A DNA stretch of 64,000 nt from Methylobacterium terrae. Its GTDB lineage: Bacteria; Pseudomonadota; Alphaproteobacteria; Rhizobiales; Beijerinckiaceae. Positions 18,596 through 28,307 of this stretch are shown here, piece after piece; position 1 is the first letter of the stretch; each line of letters starts with the position of its first letter. The notes under the pieces are model-generated. The model did not search any database and was not told the origin of the DNA. It saw only the letters and a list, made by a program, of their open reading frames with translations. Position numbers and translations under genes: made by a program. The DNA lies in contig NZ_CP029553.1 in assembly GCF_003173755.1 (NCBI RefSeq), positions 1,752,501 through 1,816,500 of the forward strand, given 5' to 3'.

Positions 18596-19605
18596 GCGGC
18601 GGCCTTCCTGGCGGCGGGCAGGGCGAAGAGCCGGAGCAGGGCGGCGACGAGCGCCGCGCCCAGCGCCAGCGCGGCGAGCGACACCGTCCAGCCCGGCACG
18701 GCCAGCGTCGCGGCGGCGAGCAGCGCCAGGGCGAGGTTGAGGGCGAACACCGCCCCGACCACGAACGGCACCGAGCGGCCGTTGGTCGTGGCGCGCTGGT
18801 AGAAGTGGCTGCGATGCGCCTGCCACACCGGCTCGCTGGCGAGGGCCCGGCGGCCGAGGGTCAGGGTCGCGTCGGCGAGGTAGTAGAGCGGCAGCAGGAT
18901 CGCGGCAGCGAGCCCCCCCTCCCCCGAGCCCCCTTCGCGGGCGAGCCGGTAGAGCAGCCAGGCGACGACGAGGCCGATCGGCAGCGAGCCGACATCGCCG
19001 AGGAAGAGTTTCGCCACCGGCCGGTTGAACGGCGCGAAGCCGAGGAGCCCGCCCAGCAGCGCCGCCGCCGCCAGGGTCGCGTGTCCCGGCAGGTGCCCGG
19101 CGAGGCCGAAGGCCAGGAGGGCGCCGAGCAGCGGCACCATCTCGGCCACCGTCATCCAGTCGAGCCCGTCCATGAAGTTCGTCAGGTTGACGAACCACAG
19201 GCCCGCCAGGACCGCGAGGGCGCGCTCGAGCCAGAGCGGCAGCCCGGGGATCAGCTGCCCGCCGGCGGCGGCGAGCACCAGCACCACGGCGGCCGCCTGG
19301 AGCGGCAGGCGCAGCGCGACCGGGAGCGGCCGGATGTCGTCGACGGCGCCGACCAGCGCCAGGGCGAGGGTGCCGGCGCACAACGCCGCGATCTCAGGGC
19401 TCACCGTCCCGACCAGCGCGAGCAGGACCGCGAGGGCGGCGATCACCACCGCGATACCGCCGCCCTGCGGGGTCGGCACGCGATGGCTCGACCGGGCGTT
19501 CGGCCGCGCGAGCGCGTAGCGCTGGAGGAGCGGGCGCAGGGCGACGATCAGCCCGGCCGACAGGGCGGCGGCGAGCGGAACGGCGACGAGGGGGCTGAGC
19601 GGCAT
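18592..19605 (-). CDS. WecA/MraY family undecaprenyl-phosphate sugar-1-phosphate transferase
   Basis: A 337-residue polytopic membrane enzyme with about ten hydrophobic segments. The family motifs are clear: SSHRVPTPQGGG near residue 38, VGAVDDIRPLP, WFVNLTNFMDGLD and KLFLGDVGSLPIG, plus a loop with HRSHFYQR. It would transfer a sugar-1-phosphate (often N-acetylhexosamine) from a UDP donor to undecaprenyl phosphate, starting O-antigen or another surface polymer. It is not MraY, which sits in the cell-wall cluster. Coupled to the epimerase downstream through a four-base overlap. Confidence 0.88.
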   Translation of the reverse strand: MPLSPLVAVPLAAALSAGLIVALRPLLQRYALARPNARSSHRVPTPQGGGIAVVIAALAVLLALVGTVSPEIAALCAGTLALALVGAVDDIRPLPVALRLPLQAAAVVLVLAAAGGQLIPGLPLWLERALAVLAGLWFVNLTNFMDGLDWMTVAEMVPLLGALLAFGLAGHLPGHATLAAAALLGGLLGFAPFNRPVAKLFLGDVGSLPIGLVVAWLLYRLAREGGSGEGGLAAAILLPLYYLADATLTLGRRALASEPVWQAHRSHFYQRATTNGRSVPFVVGAVFALNLALALLAAATLAVPGWTVSLAALALGAALVAALLRLFALPAARKAAA

Positions 19606-19677
19606 GCGGCGGGAGGCGGGCTGAACGGGGAGGCCCCCACCCCTACCCCAGCCGCCCCGCCGCAGCCAGACGCCGCC

Positions 19678-20100
19678 TCACGCCGGCGAGGCCAGCGGCT
19701 TGCCCTTCTCGACGATGTAGGTGCTGACGAGGCGCACCGGCTTTGCCCCGCTCTTCGACCCGGCATGGGGCACGCCGGCCGGAACCTGGAAGCCGTCGCC
19801 TGCCTTGAGCACGCGGGTCGGCTGGCCCTCGATCGGCAGCTCGATCTCGCCCTCGACGATGTAGCCCGACTCGATCCCCGGATGGGTGTGGCGGCCGACC
19901 AGCACGCCGGGCTCGATCTCGACCTCCGCCGTGATGGTGACGTAGCCCGGCGCCGGCCCCTCGGTCTGGCCCAGGACCTTGCGCTTCACCCCCGGCGTAG
20001 CGGCGGGCGGCGACTGGGCGCCGGCATCGGTGGCGAGAAAGCCGGTCAGGCTGCAGATCGCGCACGAGGCGAACCCCGCGAAACCGCGGCGCGTCAGCAT
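19678..20100 (-). CDS. Exported cupin-domain protein
   Basis: A 140-residue protein with a twin-arginine-like N-terminus (MLTRRGFAGFA) and a hydrophobic stretch ending near GAQS, then one cupin beta-barrel. Cupin motif 1 is seen in VGRHTHPGIESGYIVEGE and motif 2 in AGDGFQVPAGVPHAG, giving His-His-Glu-His metal ligands. GGGAGGA precedes the ATG. The metal and substrate are not predictable; many such proteins are of unknown role. It is probably a single-gene unit. Confidence 0.8.
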   Translation of the reverse strand: MLTRRGFAGFASCAICSLTGFLATDAGAQSPPAATPGVKRKVLGQTEGPAPGYVTITAEVEIEPGVLVGRHTHPGIESGYIVEGEIELPIEGQPTRVLKAGDGFQVPAGVPHAGSKSGAKPVRLVSTYIVEKGKPLASPA

Positions 20101-20248
20101 GGTGTTCCTCCCGTCGTCGCGCTCTGTTGCATTGGCGCGAGTGCAGGGAGTGTGCGCGCGTCCACGGGACAGTCAAGGGAGGGTGATAGACTGGCGGCCG
20201 CACGGTCGTGCGCGCGCCCCGAGATGTCGCCACCATCGCCAACACGCA

Positions 20249-20300
20249 GGGTCATCCCGGGCTCCGCTGTCGCGGCCCCGGGATGACCCGGAGGGTGTGA
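20249..20300. repeat. REP-like palindrome, copy 1
   Basis: Perfect 13-bp arms GGGTCATCCCGGG (20249-20261) and CCCGGGATGACCC (20277-20289), followed by GGAGGGTGTGA. The right arm plus tail recurs at 33906-33926 and in weaker form at 25976-25995. It lies in the 234-base gap between the cupin gene and ecm, where no gene is seen. Confidence 0.7.
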
Positions 20301-20334
20301 TTCCGTCGAGGGAAGCGAGGCCGGTCCCGTCCCC

Positions 20335-22353
20335 TCAGAACACCTCTTCCCGCCGGGGCGCCGCGTCCTCCGCCTCGCGCCGTGCGATCGCGCGCTCGAC
20401 CACCTTGGCGAGGCCGACCATGATCGTGTCGAGGGCGTAGTCCTTCGGGGTGTAGATCGCGGCGACGCCCATGTTCTTGAGCACCAGCTCGTCCTCGGGC
20501 GAGATGATGCCGCCGACGACGACCGGGATGTGGTCGAGGCCCTCCTGGCGCAGGCGCGCCCGGACCTCGCGCACCAGCGGCACGTGCGAACCCGACAGGA
20601 TCGACAGGCCGATGATGTGGGCGTTGCGCTCGCGCGCCTTGGCGACGATCTCGGCCGGGGTCTGGCGGATGCCGTCATAGGTCACGTCGAAGCCGACGTC
20701 GCGGGCGCGGAGCGCGATCTGCTCGGCGCCGTTCGAGTGCCCGTCGAGGCCGGGCTTGCCGACGACGAGCTTCGGCGCCTCGCCCAGCCGCTCGCCGAGG
20801 TCGGCCACCAGCAGGCGCGCCTCCTCGGCCGCCCCCGAAGTGACGGTCTCGGGGCTGACCCCGGTCGGCGCCCGGTACTCGCCGAAGACCTGGCGCAGGC
20901 GCTCGCCCCACTCGCCGGTGGTGACGCCGGCCTTGGCGCAGGCGATCGAGGCCGGCATCACGTTGCGGCCGTCCCGCGCCGCGGCCTCCAGCTCGTCGAG
21001 CGCGGACGCGACGGCGCCCGCGTCGCGCTGGCTGCGCCAGGCCTTGATGCGGCCTTGCGCCTCCATCTCGACGGTCTCGGAGACGGTGAAGATCGCGCCG
21101 TCGCCGGCGGTGAGCGGCGAGGGCTCGCCGTTCTGGAACTTGTTGACGCCGACCACGACCTGCTCGCCGCGCTCGATCGCGGCGATGCGCCTGGCGTTCG
21201 ATTCGACCAGGGCCCGCTTCATCAGGCCGGTCTCGATCGCCGCGACGGCCCCGCCGAGCGCCCCGATGCGGGCGAGCTCCGCCCGGGTCTCGGCTTTGAG
21301 CGCCTCGACCTTGGCGTCGATGGCGACCGAGCCGTCGAAGATGTCGTCGTATTCGAGGAGATCGGTCTCGAAGGCGAGGATCTGCTGCATCCGCATCGAC
21401 CATTGCTGGTCCCAGGGCCGCGGCAGGCCGAGCGCCTCGTTCCAGGCCGGCAATTGCACCGCCCGGGCGCGGGCGCGCTTCGAGAGGGTGACGGCCAGCA
21501 TCTCGATCAGGATGCGGTGGACGTTGTTCTCCGGCTGCTGCTCGGTCAGCCCGAGCGAGTTCACCTGCACGCCGTAGCGGAAGATGCGCTTTCGCGGATC
21601 GTCGATGCCGTAGCGGTCGCGGGTGATCTCGTCCCAGAGATCGCTGAAGGCCCGCATCTTGCAGATCTCGGTGACGAAGCGCAGGCCCGCATTGACGAAG
21701 AACGAGATCCGCCCGACCACGTCGGCGAAGCTCGCCTCGTCGAAATCGGGATCGTCCCGCACCGTGTCGAGGACCGCGATGGCGACCGCGAGCGCGTAGG
21801 ACAGCTCCTGGACCGGCGTCGCCCCGGCCTCCTGCAGGTGGTAGGAGCAGACGTTCATCGGGTTCCACTTCGGAACCTGGCTCGTCGTGAACAGGATCAC
21901 GTCCTTGGTGAGCCGCAGGGACGGCCCCGGCGGGAACACGTAGGTGCCCCGCGACAGGTACTCCTTGATGATGTCGTTCTGGGTCGTGCCTTGCAGCGCC
22001 GAGAACGGTGCCCCCTGCTCCTCGGCCACCGCGAGATACAGCGCCAGCAGCCAGGGGGCCGTGGCGTTGATGGTCATCGAGGTGTTCATCTGCGAGAGCG
22101 GGATGTCCTGGAACAGGGTCCGCATGTCGCCGAGATGCGCGATCGAGACGCCGACCTTGCCGACCTCGCCGCGGGCGAGCTCGTGGTCGGGATCGTAGCC
22201 GGTCTGGGTCGGCAGGTCGAAGGCGACCGAGAGGCCGGTCTGCCCCTTGGCGAGGTTGCCGCGATAGAGCGCGTTCGATTCCGCCGCCGTGGAATGGCCC
22301 GCATAGGTGCGGATGATCCACGGCTTGTCGCGCTTGACGTCCGGCTCGCCCAT
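20335..22353 (-). CDS. ecm: Ethylmalonyl-CoA mutase (MeaA-type, B12-dependent)
   Basis: A 672-residue adenosylcobalamin enzyme converting (2R)-ethylmalonyl-CoA to methylsuccinyl-CoA in the ethylmalonyl-CoA pathway. The catalytic barrel shows RTYAGHSTAAESNALYR, FDLPTQTGYDPD and NTSMTINATA; the C-terminal B12 domain has GLDGHSNGAEQIA with cobalt-ligand His539. One chain carrying both domains without a large/small subunit split separates it from typical methylmalonyl-CoA mutase. I chose the ATG at 22353 (AGGGTG ahead) over a longer frame. It is divergent from ccr, the preceding pathway enzyme, and shares its control region. Ecm rather than another acyl-CoA mutase is supported by this neighbour. 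Confidence 0.92.
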   Translation of the reverse strand: MGEPDVKRDKPWIIRTYAGHSTAAESNALYRGNLAKGQTGLSVAFDLPTQTGYDPDHELARGEVGKVGVSIAHLGDMRTLFQDIPLSQMNTSMTINATAPWLLALYLAVAEEQGAPFSALQGTTQNDIIKEYLSRGTYVFPPGPSLRLTKDVILFTTSQVPKWNPMNVCSYHLQEAGATPVQELSYALAVAIAVLDTVRDDPDFDEASFADVVGRISFFVNAGLRFVTEICKMRAFSDLWDEITRDRYGIDDPRKRIFRYGVQVNSLGLTEQQPENNVHRILIEMLAVTLSKRARARAVQLPAWNEALGLPRPWDQQWSMRMQQILAFETDLLEYDDIFDGSVAIDAKVEALKAETRAELARIGALGGAVAAIETGLMKRALVESNARRIAAIERGEQVVVGVNKFQNGEPSPLTAGDGAIFTVSETVEMEAQGRIKAWRSQRDAGAVASALDELEAAARDGRNVMPASIACAKAGVTTGEWGERLRQVFGEYRAPTGVSPETVTSGAAEEARLLVADLGERLGEAPKLVVGKPGLDGHSNGAEQIALRARDVGFDVTYDGIRQTPAEIVAKARERNAHIIGLSILSGSHVPLVREVRARLRQEGLDHIPVVVGGIISPEDELVLKNMGVAAIYTPKDYALDTIMVGLAKVVERAIARREAEDAAPRREEVF

Positions 22354-22411
22354 TTGCACCCTCGCCCCTCGTTGCCCGGCATGGCGGGACTTTTCGCCCG
22401 CCCGTGCCCGG

Positions 22412-22440
22412 ATCCTAGCCGCGCCCGGTTTAACCGTCAC
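22412..22440 (-). promoter_or_regulatory. Candidate promoter of ecm
   Basis: On the minus strand GTGACG (22435-22440), 17-base spacer, TAGGAT (22412-22417). The -10 box is identical to that of the divergent ccr promoter and sits in the same 11-bp sequence GGCTAGGATCC, inverted. Confidence 0.55.
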
Positions 22441-22451
22441 CCTGACCTTGA

Positions 22452-22467
22452 GGCCGACAAGTCGGCC
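22452..22467. promoter_or_regulatory. Perfect palindrome between ecm and ccr promoters
   Basis: GGCCGAC, AA, GTCGGCC: perfect 7-bp arms. It lies 12 bases from the ecm -35 and 19 bases from the ccr -35, so one bound dimer could act on both. A TetR-type activator, CcrR, controls ccr in Methylobacterium extorquens; whether this is its site is inference. Confidence 0.55.
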
Positions 22468-22485
22468 CCGTCGCCAAAAGGGCTA

Positions 22486-22514
22486 TTGGAGCCCCCTTGG
22501 AACGAGGCTAGGAT
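22486..22514 (+). promoter_or_regulatory. Candidate promoter of ccr
   Basis: TTGGAG at 22486-22491, 17-base spacer, TAGGAT at 22509-22514, about 37 bases before the ccr ATG. The SD sequence AAGGGAGGG lies at 22538-22546. Confidence 0.6.
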
Positions 22515-22551
22515 CCACGGTGCAGTGCAATATTTCAAGGGAGGGTCCGCG

Positions 22552-23847
<1,296 letters not shown>

Positions 23848-23908
23848 CGACCCGCGTCCCCGCGCTTCCCGCCGCATCGGCGAGTTGCTAGAACACCTCC
23901 GAACTGAC

Positions 23909-23933
23909 GCCGCGCGGGTTTCCTCCGCGCGGC
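23909..23933 (+). promoter_or_regulatory. GC hairpin in the leuD leader
   Basis: GCCGCGCGG (23909-23917) pairs with CCGCGCGGC (23925-23933) over a seven-base loop, 21 bases before the leuD ATG. It could end the ccr transcript or affect leuD translation. No leader peptide with leucine codons is evident. Confidence 0.4.
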
Positions 23934-23954
23934 GCGCATCTCGGACGAAGATCA

Positions 23955-24557
23955 ATGGAAAAGTTCACCGTGCTGGAGGGCGTCGCGGCGCCGCTGCCGA
24001 TCGTCAACGTCGACACCGACCGCATCATCCCCAAGCAGTACCTCAAGACGATCAAGCGCACCGGCCTCGGCAAGGGCCTGTTCTCCGAGATGCGCTACCG
24101 CGACGACGGCTCGGAGAACCCGGACTTCGTCCTCAACCAGCCGGCCTACCGCAACGCCAAAATCCTGGTGGCGGGCGACAATTTCGGCTGCGGCTCGTCG
24201 CGCGAGCACGCCCCCTGGGCGCTCGCCGATTTCGGCATCCGCTGCATCATCTCGACGAGCTTCGCCGACATCTTCTTCAACAACAGCGCCAAGAACGGCA
24301 TCCTGCTGATCACGGTGGCGCCGGAAGACCTCGAGAAGCTCCTCGACGACGCCAACCGCGGCGCCAACGCGACGCTGACGATCGACCTCGAGAACCAGCT
24401 CATCAAGGGGCCGGACGGCGGCACGCTCCACTTCGACATCGATCCGGGCCGCAAGCACAACCTCATCAACGGCCTCGACGATATCGGCCTGACCCTCGAG
24501 AAGGCGTCCTCGATCGACGCCTACGAGCAGACGCTCGCCGAGCGGCCCTGGGCCTGA
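23955..24557 (+). CDS. leuD: 3-isopropylmalate dehydratase small subunit
   Basis: A 200-residue small subunit of isopropylmalate isomerase in leucine synthesis, pairing with LeuC (not in this window) to move the hydroxyl from 2- to 3-isopropylmalate. Aconitase-swivel motifs [14 protein letters not shown] and [17 protein letters not shown] are present, and length fits LeuD. The start has GAAGA ahead. It stands apart from other leu genes, which is common in this class. Confidence 0.95.
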   Translation: MEKFTVLEGVAAPLPIVNVDTDRIIPKQYLKTIKRTGLGKGLFSEMRYRDDGSENPDFVLNQPAYRNAKILVAGDNFGCGSSREHAPWALADFGIRCIISTSFADIFFNNSAKNGILLITVAPEDLEKLLDDANRGANATLTIDLENQLIKGPDGGTLHFDIDPGRKHNLINGLDDIGLTLEKASSIDAYEQTLAERPWA

Positions 24558-24707
24558 CGGCGAACGGCGACGCTTAATCCCTCCCGGCCGGCGGGCGGTT
24601 CGCCGCGGCGACAGCCCCGCCGGTCTCCGGTTCCATCAGGACTTCCTTAACCCTGATGACGCCCCATTCGGGGTTCAGGACCGGGCAAACGGGAGAGACT
24701 TCTGCTC

Positions 24708-25907
24708 ATGACGCGGCGCGCGACCCTCAAGGCCGCCACCCTGCTCTGCCTCGCCGGCCTCGGCCTGCCGCAGGCGGCGCTGGCGGATTTCCGCTCCTGC
24801 CTCGCCGGCATCGGCCAGGAGGCCGCCGCCCAGGGCGTGTCGCCGGCGGCGTTCCAGGCCGCCACGGCCGGGATCAGCTTCGACGACAAGGTGATCGAGC
24901 TGTCCCAGGCCCAGCCCGAGTTCAAGACGCCGATCTGGGACTACATGGCCGCCCTCGTCGACGACGAGCGGGTCGATGACGGCCGCGCCGCCATGCGCCA
25001 GCACGCGAGCGCCCTCGCCCAGGCCGAGGCGCGCTACGGCGTCGACCGCTACACCATCGCGGCGGTGTGGGGCGTCGAATCGAATTTCGGCAAGAACCTC
25101 GGCAAGATGCCGCTGGTGCAGTCGCTCGCGACGCTCGCCTGCGGCGGCACCCGCCGGCGCGAGTTCTTCAAGACCGAGTTGCTCGCCACCCTCAGGATCA
25201 TCGCCAAGGGCGACATCGCGCCCGAGCGCCTGACGGGCTCCTGGGCCGGCGCCTTCGGCCAGACGCAGTTCATGCCGACCACCTATCACCGCCTCGCGGT
25301 CGACCTCGACGGCGACGGGCGGCGCGACGTGGTCGATTCGGTGCCGGACGCGGTCGGCTCCACCGCGAACTTCCTGCGCGTCGCCAAGTGGCACAACGGC
25401 CAGCCCTGGGGCTACGAGGTGCGGCTGCCCTCGGGCTTCAACGTCGCGGCGGCGGGCCGCAAGAACAAGAAGCCGGTGGCGCACTGGGCCTCCCTCGGGG
25501 TCACCCGCCTCGACGGGCGACCGCTCTCGGCCGAGGGTCCGGTCGGCATCCTGGCCCCCGCCGGCGCGAACGGCCCGGCCTTCCTGGTGACCAGGAACTT
25601 CGACGCGATCTACTCCTACAACGCCGCCGAATCCTACGGCCTCGCCATCGCGGTGCTGTCGGACCGCCTGCGCGGCAAGGCCGGCGTCCAGACCGCCTGG
25701 CCGACCGACGACCCGCCGCTGTCGCGCGCCGAGCGCCGCAGCCTGCAGAGCGCGCTCGCCGCCCGCGGCTACGACGTCGGCGAGCCCGACGGCCGGGTCG
25801 GATCGAAGACCCGCGAGGCGATCAAGGACATCGAGCGGCGGCTCGGCATGCCGCAGACCGGCCGGCCCGGCGCCAAGGTGCTGGAAGCGCTGCTGCGCGG
25901 CAATTGA
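24708..25907 (+). CDS. Lytic murein transglycosylase (MltB family) with PG-binding domain
   Basis: A 399-residue periplasmic enzyme that cleaves glycan strands leaving 1,6-anhydro ends. Signal peptide at 1-26 (TLLCLAGLGLPQAALA). The catalytic glutamate is Glu124 in VWGVESNFGKNLG; SWAGAFGQTQFMPTTY and DLDGDGRRD follow as in MltB. Residues about 330-395 form a PG_binding_1 domain (LQSALAARGYDVGEPDGRVGS is its core). GGGAGAG precedes the ATG. It begins a run of wall-modifying genes with the L,D-transpeptidase and extensin-like protein on the other strand. Confidence 0.92.
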   Translation: MTRRATLKAATLLCLAGLGLPQAALADFRSCLAGIGQEAAAQGVSPAAFQAATAGISFDDKVIELSQAQPEFKTPIWDYMAALVDDERVDDGRAAMRQHASALAQAEARYGVDRYTIAAVWGVESNFGKNLGKMPLVQSLATLACGGTRRREFFKTELLATLRIIAKGDIAPERLTGSWAGAFGQTQFMPTTYHRLAVDLDGDGRRDVVDSVPDAVGSTANFLRVAKWHNGQPWGYEVRLPSGFNVAAAGRKNKKPVAHWASLGVTRLDGRPLSAEGPVGILAPAGANGPAFLVTRNFDAIYSYNAAESYGLAIAVLSDRLRGKAGVQTAWPTDDPPLSRAERRSLQSALAARGYDVGEPDGRVGSKTREAIKDIERRLGMPQTGRPGAKVLEALLRGN

Positions 25908-25943
25908 GGGTCCGGTCCTCGATACCGGCCCTCGCACCCGCCG

Positions 25944-25995
25944 CGTGATCCCGGATTCTCGCCCTCGGCGAGCACCGGGACGACGCGGAGGGCCG
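25944..25995. repeat. REP-like element, degenerate copy
   Basis: CGTGATCCCGG and CCGGGACGACG arms around an inner CTCG/CGAG stem, with tail GGAGGG. It resembles the copies at 20249 and 33885 and lies between two convergent genes, where it could fold in either transcript. The rest of the 143-base gap shows nothing. Confidence 0.45.
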
Positions 25996-26050
25996 TTCGA
26001 GATTCGGTCGCCAAGTCCGACGTGACGACGTCGAACCGACGAAGTCCGGA

Positions 26051-27142
26051 TCACTTCCCGAAATCGACCTTCGCGCCCTTCTCGACGTGCCTGGCCAGAT
26101 CGCGGGCATCCCAGTTGGTGAGCCGGACGCAGCCGTGCGACTCGGTCTTGCCGACCTTCTCCGGCTCGGGCGTGCCGTGGATGCCGTAGCCGTCATTGCC
26201 CGAGAGGTCGATCCAGACCACGCCGACCGGGTTGTTCGGGCCGGGCTTGATGGTGAACTTGCGCTTCGCCTCGACGCCCTTGAACTCGTATTTGGGATTG
26301 TAGGTGTAGGTCGGATCGAAGGCGACGCCCTCGACCTTCAGGACGCCGCTCGGCGCCGGCTTCTCCTCGCTGCCGATCGAGGCCGGATAGAGGTGCAGCA
26401 GTGCCCCGTCCTCGCCGTAGGCGCGGACCTGGAGCGCGTCCTTGTCGACCTCGATGCGGCTGACCTTCGGCGCCTCGGGCAGTTCCTTGGCGGGGATGCG
26501 CCCGGTCTCGAGCCGTGGCACCGCCGCGACGGTGATCGCCGTGCCGGCCTTGGTCAGCGGCTTGTCGGGGTTGAGCGCCTCGAGCAGCGCCTTGCTCATG
26601 TGGAAGCGCTCGGCCAGCATCTCGGCCGGCGAGGTGTAGGAGAGCGCCTTGAGGTCGGCCTGCTCCTCCATCTTCGGCGGGATCGTCTCGGCATACGGGC
26701 CGGCGACGTCCTCGTCGGTCAGCGTGTACTGCGTCACCGCCGGGTCCTGGCTCATCCCGGACAAGGCCTGCCACAGCGTCGCGTCGAGCGCGCCCGAGAA
26801 GGACCGGCCCTTGGCCTTGGCGAAGCCCGCGAGCGCCCCGCGCAGGTTGTCGCCGTCGCGCCCGTCGATGGCGCCGGGCGAGAAGCCGGCCCGGTCGAGC
26901 AGAACCTGCGTCCGGATCGTCAGCGGGTCGGGCCGCTTCTCGGCCGTCTTCTTCCCGGCCGCCTTGTCGGCAGCCTTGGCCTTGTCCGCCTTCTCGCCCG
27001 GCTTGCCGCCCTCCTCGGGCGCGCCGGCGGCGAACTGAGCCTGGTTGATCGCCTCCGGCGTCAGCGGAGCCTCCGCGGCGCCGGCCGCGCCCGACATCCC
27101 CATCATCAGCAGAGCCGTCCCGAGCCTCGCCGCCCTTCGCAT
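26051..27142 (-). CDS. L,D-transpeptidase (YkuD domain)
   Basis: A 363-residue exported wall cross-linking enzyme. Signal peptide ends near residue 22 (GAAGAAEA); a lysine- and alanine-rich linker (about 45-70) leads to a PG-binding-like region (LLDRAGFSPGAIDGRDGDN). The YkuD catalytic domain is at about 235-363 with GIHGTPEPEKVGK and the active-site SHGCVRLTN, giving His336 and Cys338. GGGAGAC precedes the ATG. It would form 3-3 cross-links or attach lipoproteins to peptidoglycan; which one is not predictable. The extensin-like gene lies 61 bases upstream on the same strand. Confidence 0.92.
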   Translation of the reverse strand: MRRAARLGTALLMMGMSGAAGAAEAPLTPEAINQAQFAAGAPEEGGKPGEKADKAKAADKAAGKKTAEKRPDPLTIRTQVLLDRAGFSPGAIDGRDGDNLRGALAGFAKAKGRSFSGALDATLWQALSGMSQDPAVTQYTLTDEDVAGPYAETIPPKMEEQADLKALSYTSPAEMLAERFHMSKALLEALNPDKPLTKAGTAITVAAVPRLETGRIPAKELPEAPKVSRIEVDKDALQVRAYGEDGALLHLYPASIGSEEKPAPSGVLKVEGVAFDPTYTYNPKYEFKGVEAKRKFTIKPGPNNPVGVVWIDLSGNDGYGIHGTPEPEKVGKTESHGCVRLTNWDARDLARHVEKGAKVDFGK

Positions 27143-27203
27143 CCGCGTGTCTCCCGCTATCCAGCAAGGCCTAAAAGCCGCGGATGCCGTCTCCCGTTCC
27201 CGC

Positions 27204-28088
27204 TCACTGGCACAGGCGGTGCCCGGCCGGGCGTTCGCGCTCGTCGAGGTGGAGATGGTTGGCGTGGGCCGCGTCCGAGCCGGGCCCGAGCACCGTGCGG
27301 AAGAAGCCGCAGGCGCGCGCCCGCACGGCGGCCTCGAAGGCGGCCTCCGGCGTACCCTCCCGCGTCGCGCCGACGGCGAGCGGGGCCCGGCCCTCGATCG
27401 TGAATCCCATCACGTCGACGCCGTTGGCGTAGGCGTGCTCGCTGAGCTTGGCGCTCGGGTCGTGGTTCTGGCCGCGGCACTCGTAGGAGCCGCCGATCTG
27501 GAATTTCTGCGGCGCCTTGCCGAGGGTGCGCTCGGCGATCACCCGCACCTCGGTGCTCCAGCGGGCCAGGGCCTCGGCGGCGGTACAGGTCAGGGTGGCG
27601 GCCGGCGCGAGCGTCACGCCGTCCGGCAGCTCGGTCACGCGCAGGGGCCTCGCCGCCCCGCACAGCCCGTCCGACAGCGCCGCCACCGGCTCGGCCCTGG
27701 CGCCGAGACGCTCGAGACGGCGCAGGCAGGCGGTGTCGTCGGGCACGATCGTGGCCGGGGTCGGCGCCGGGCCGGAGGGCAGGTCGGCGGGCCGCTCGGG
27801 CGGCAGCGGCGCCGGCTCCGGCACCGGCGCGGCCGGCGTTTCCCTGACGGCCTCCTTCGGGACCGGCTCCTTGGCCGTCTGGTCCTTGGCAGCCGGGTCC
27901 TTAGCAGCCGGGTCCTTGGCAGCCGGCTCCTTGGCCTCCTCGGGCCGCGGCGGCGGCAGGGGAACCTGATCGGCGGGGACCCGGCTCAGGGGCGGTGAAG
28001 CGGCAGGTGCCTGTGCGGCGGCCTGACACGTTGCGAGCGTCGCCCCCATCAGCGCGGCCAGAATCCGCCCGGCGATCCTATCCGGCAT
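27204..28088 (-). CDS. Extensin-like family secreted protein
   Basis: A 294-residue exported protein. A signal peptide ends near ATCQAAAQA. Residues about 40-110 are a proline- and lysine-rich linker with tandem KDPAA units. The extensin-like C-terminal domain covers about 125-294 and shows its cysteine pattern plus YECRGQNHDPSAKLSEH, ANGVDVMGF and HANHLHLD, a fold related to D,D-carboxypeptidase-like metallopeptidases (His/Asp ligands visible). Start at 28088 chosen for GGAGTGAGGG; an upstream ATG lies at 28103 and the frame is open to 28220. Envelope role is inferred. Confidence 0.82.
   Translation of the reverse strand: MPDRIAGRILAALMGATLATCQAAAQAPAASPPLSRVPADQVPLPPPRPEEAKEPAAKDPAAKDPAAKDQTAKEPVPKEAVRETPAAPVPEPAPLPPERPADLPSGPAPTPATIVPDDTACLRRLERLGARAEPVAALSDGLCGAARPLRVTELPDGVTLAPAATLTCTAAEALARWSTEVRVIAERTLGKAPQKFQIGGSYECRGQNHDPSAKLSEHAYANGVDVMGFTIEGRAPLAVGATREGTPEAAFEAAVRARACGFFRTVLGPGSDAAHANHLHLDERERPAGHRLCQ
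27881..27925. repeat. Three tandem 15-bp repeats in the extensin-like gene
   Basis: Units GGTCCTTGGCAGCCG, GGTCCTTAGCAGCCG and GGTCCTTGGCAGCCG, with partial flanking units. On the coding strand they encode KDPAA repeated in the linker. Near-identity suggests slippage and length variation among strains. Confidence 0.8.
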
Positions 28089-28307
28089 GGCCCTCACTCC
28101 CATCGCGCGACCCTCGCCGGCCCGGGGGCATCCAGGGAAAGAAGGGACGCGGGATCCCCTCTCCCGGACATCGTGTCGGACGGCCCTCCACAACGGGCGG
28201 CCAAGCGTGACCGTTCCCAACCGTGACCGCCGTCCTGCGACCGGCCTTCGCTTGCGCTGCCCGACCCAGGGGCTATCGTCGTCCGCCCATCAGCGAAGAG
28301 GACCAGC

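Noticed and set aside
20530..22551. Continuous plus-strand frame running into ccr, which would make a giant Ccr fusion
   Set aside because: The upstream part is antisense to ecm; a strong ribosome-binding site and promoter place the ccr start at 22552.
27881..27925. Short regular repeats that could suggest a CRISPR-like array
   Set aside because: Units are 15 bases, directly abutting with no spacers, and translate in frame; they are coding tandem repeats.
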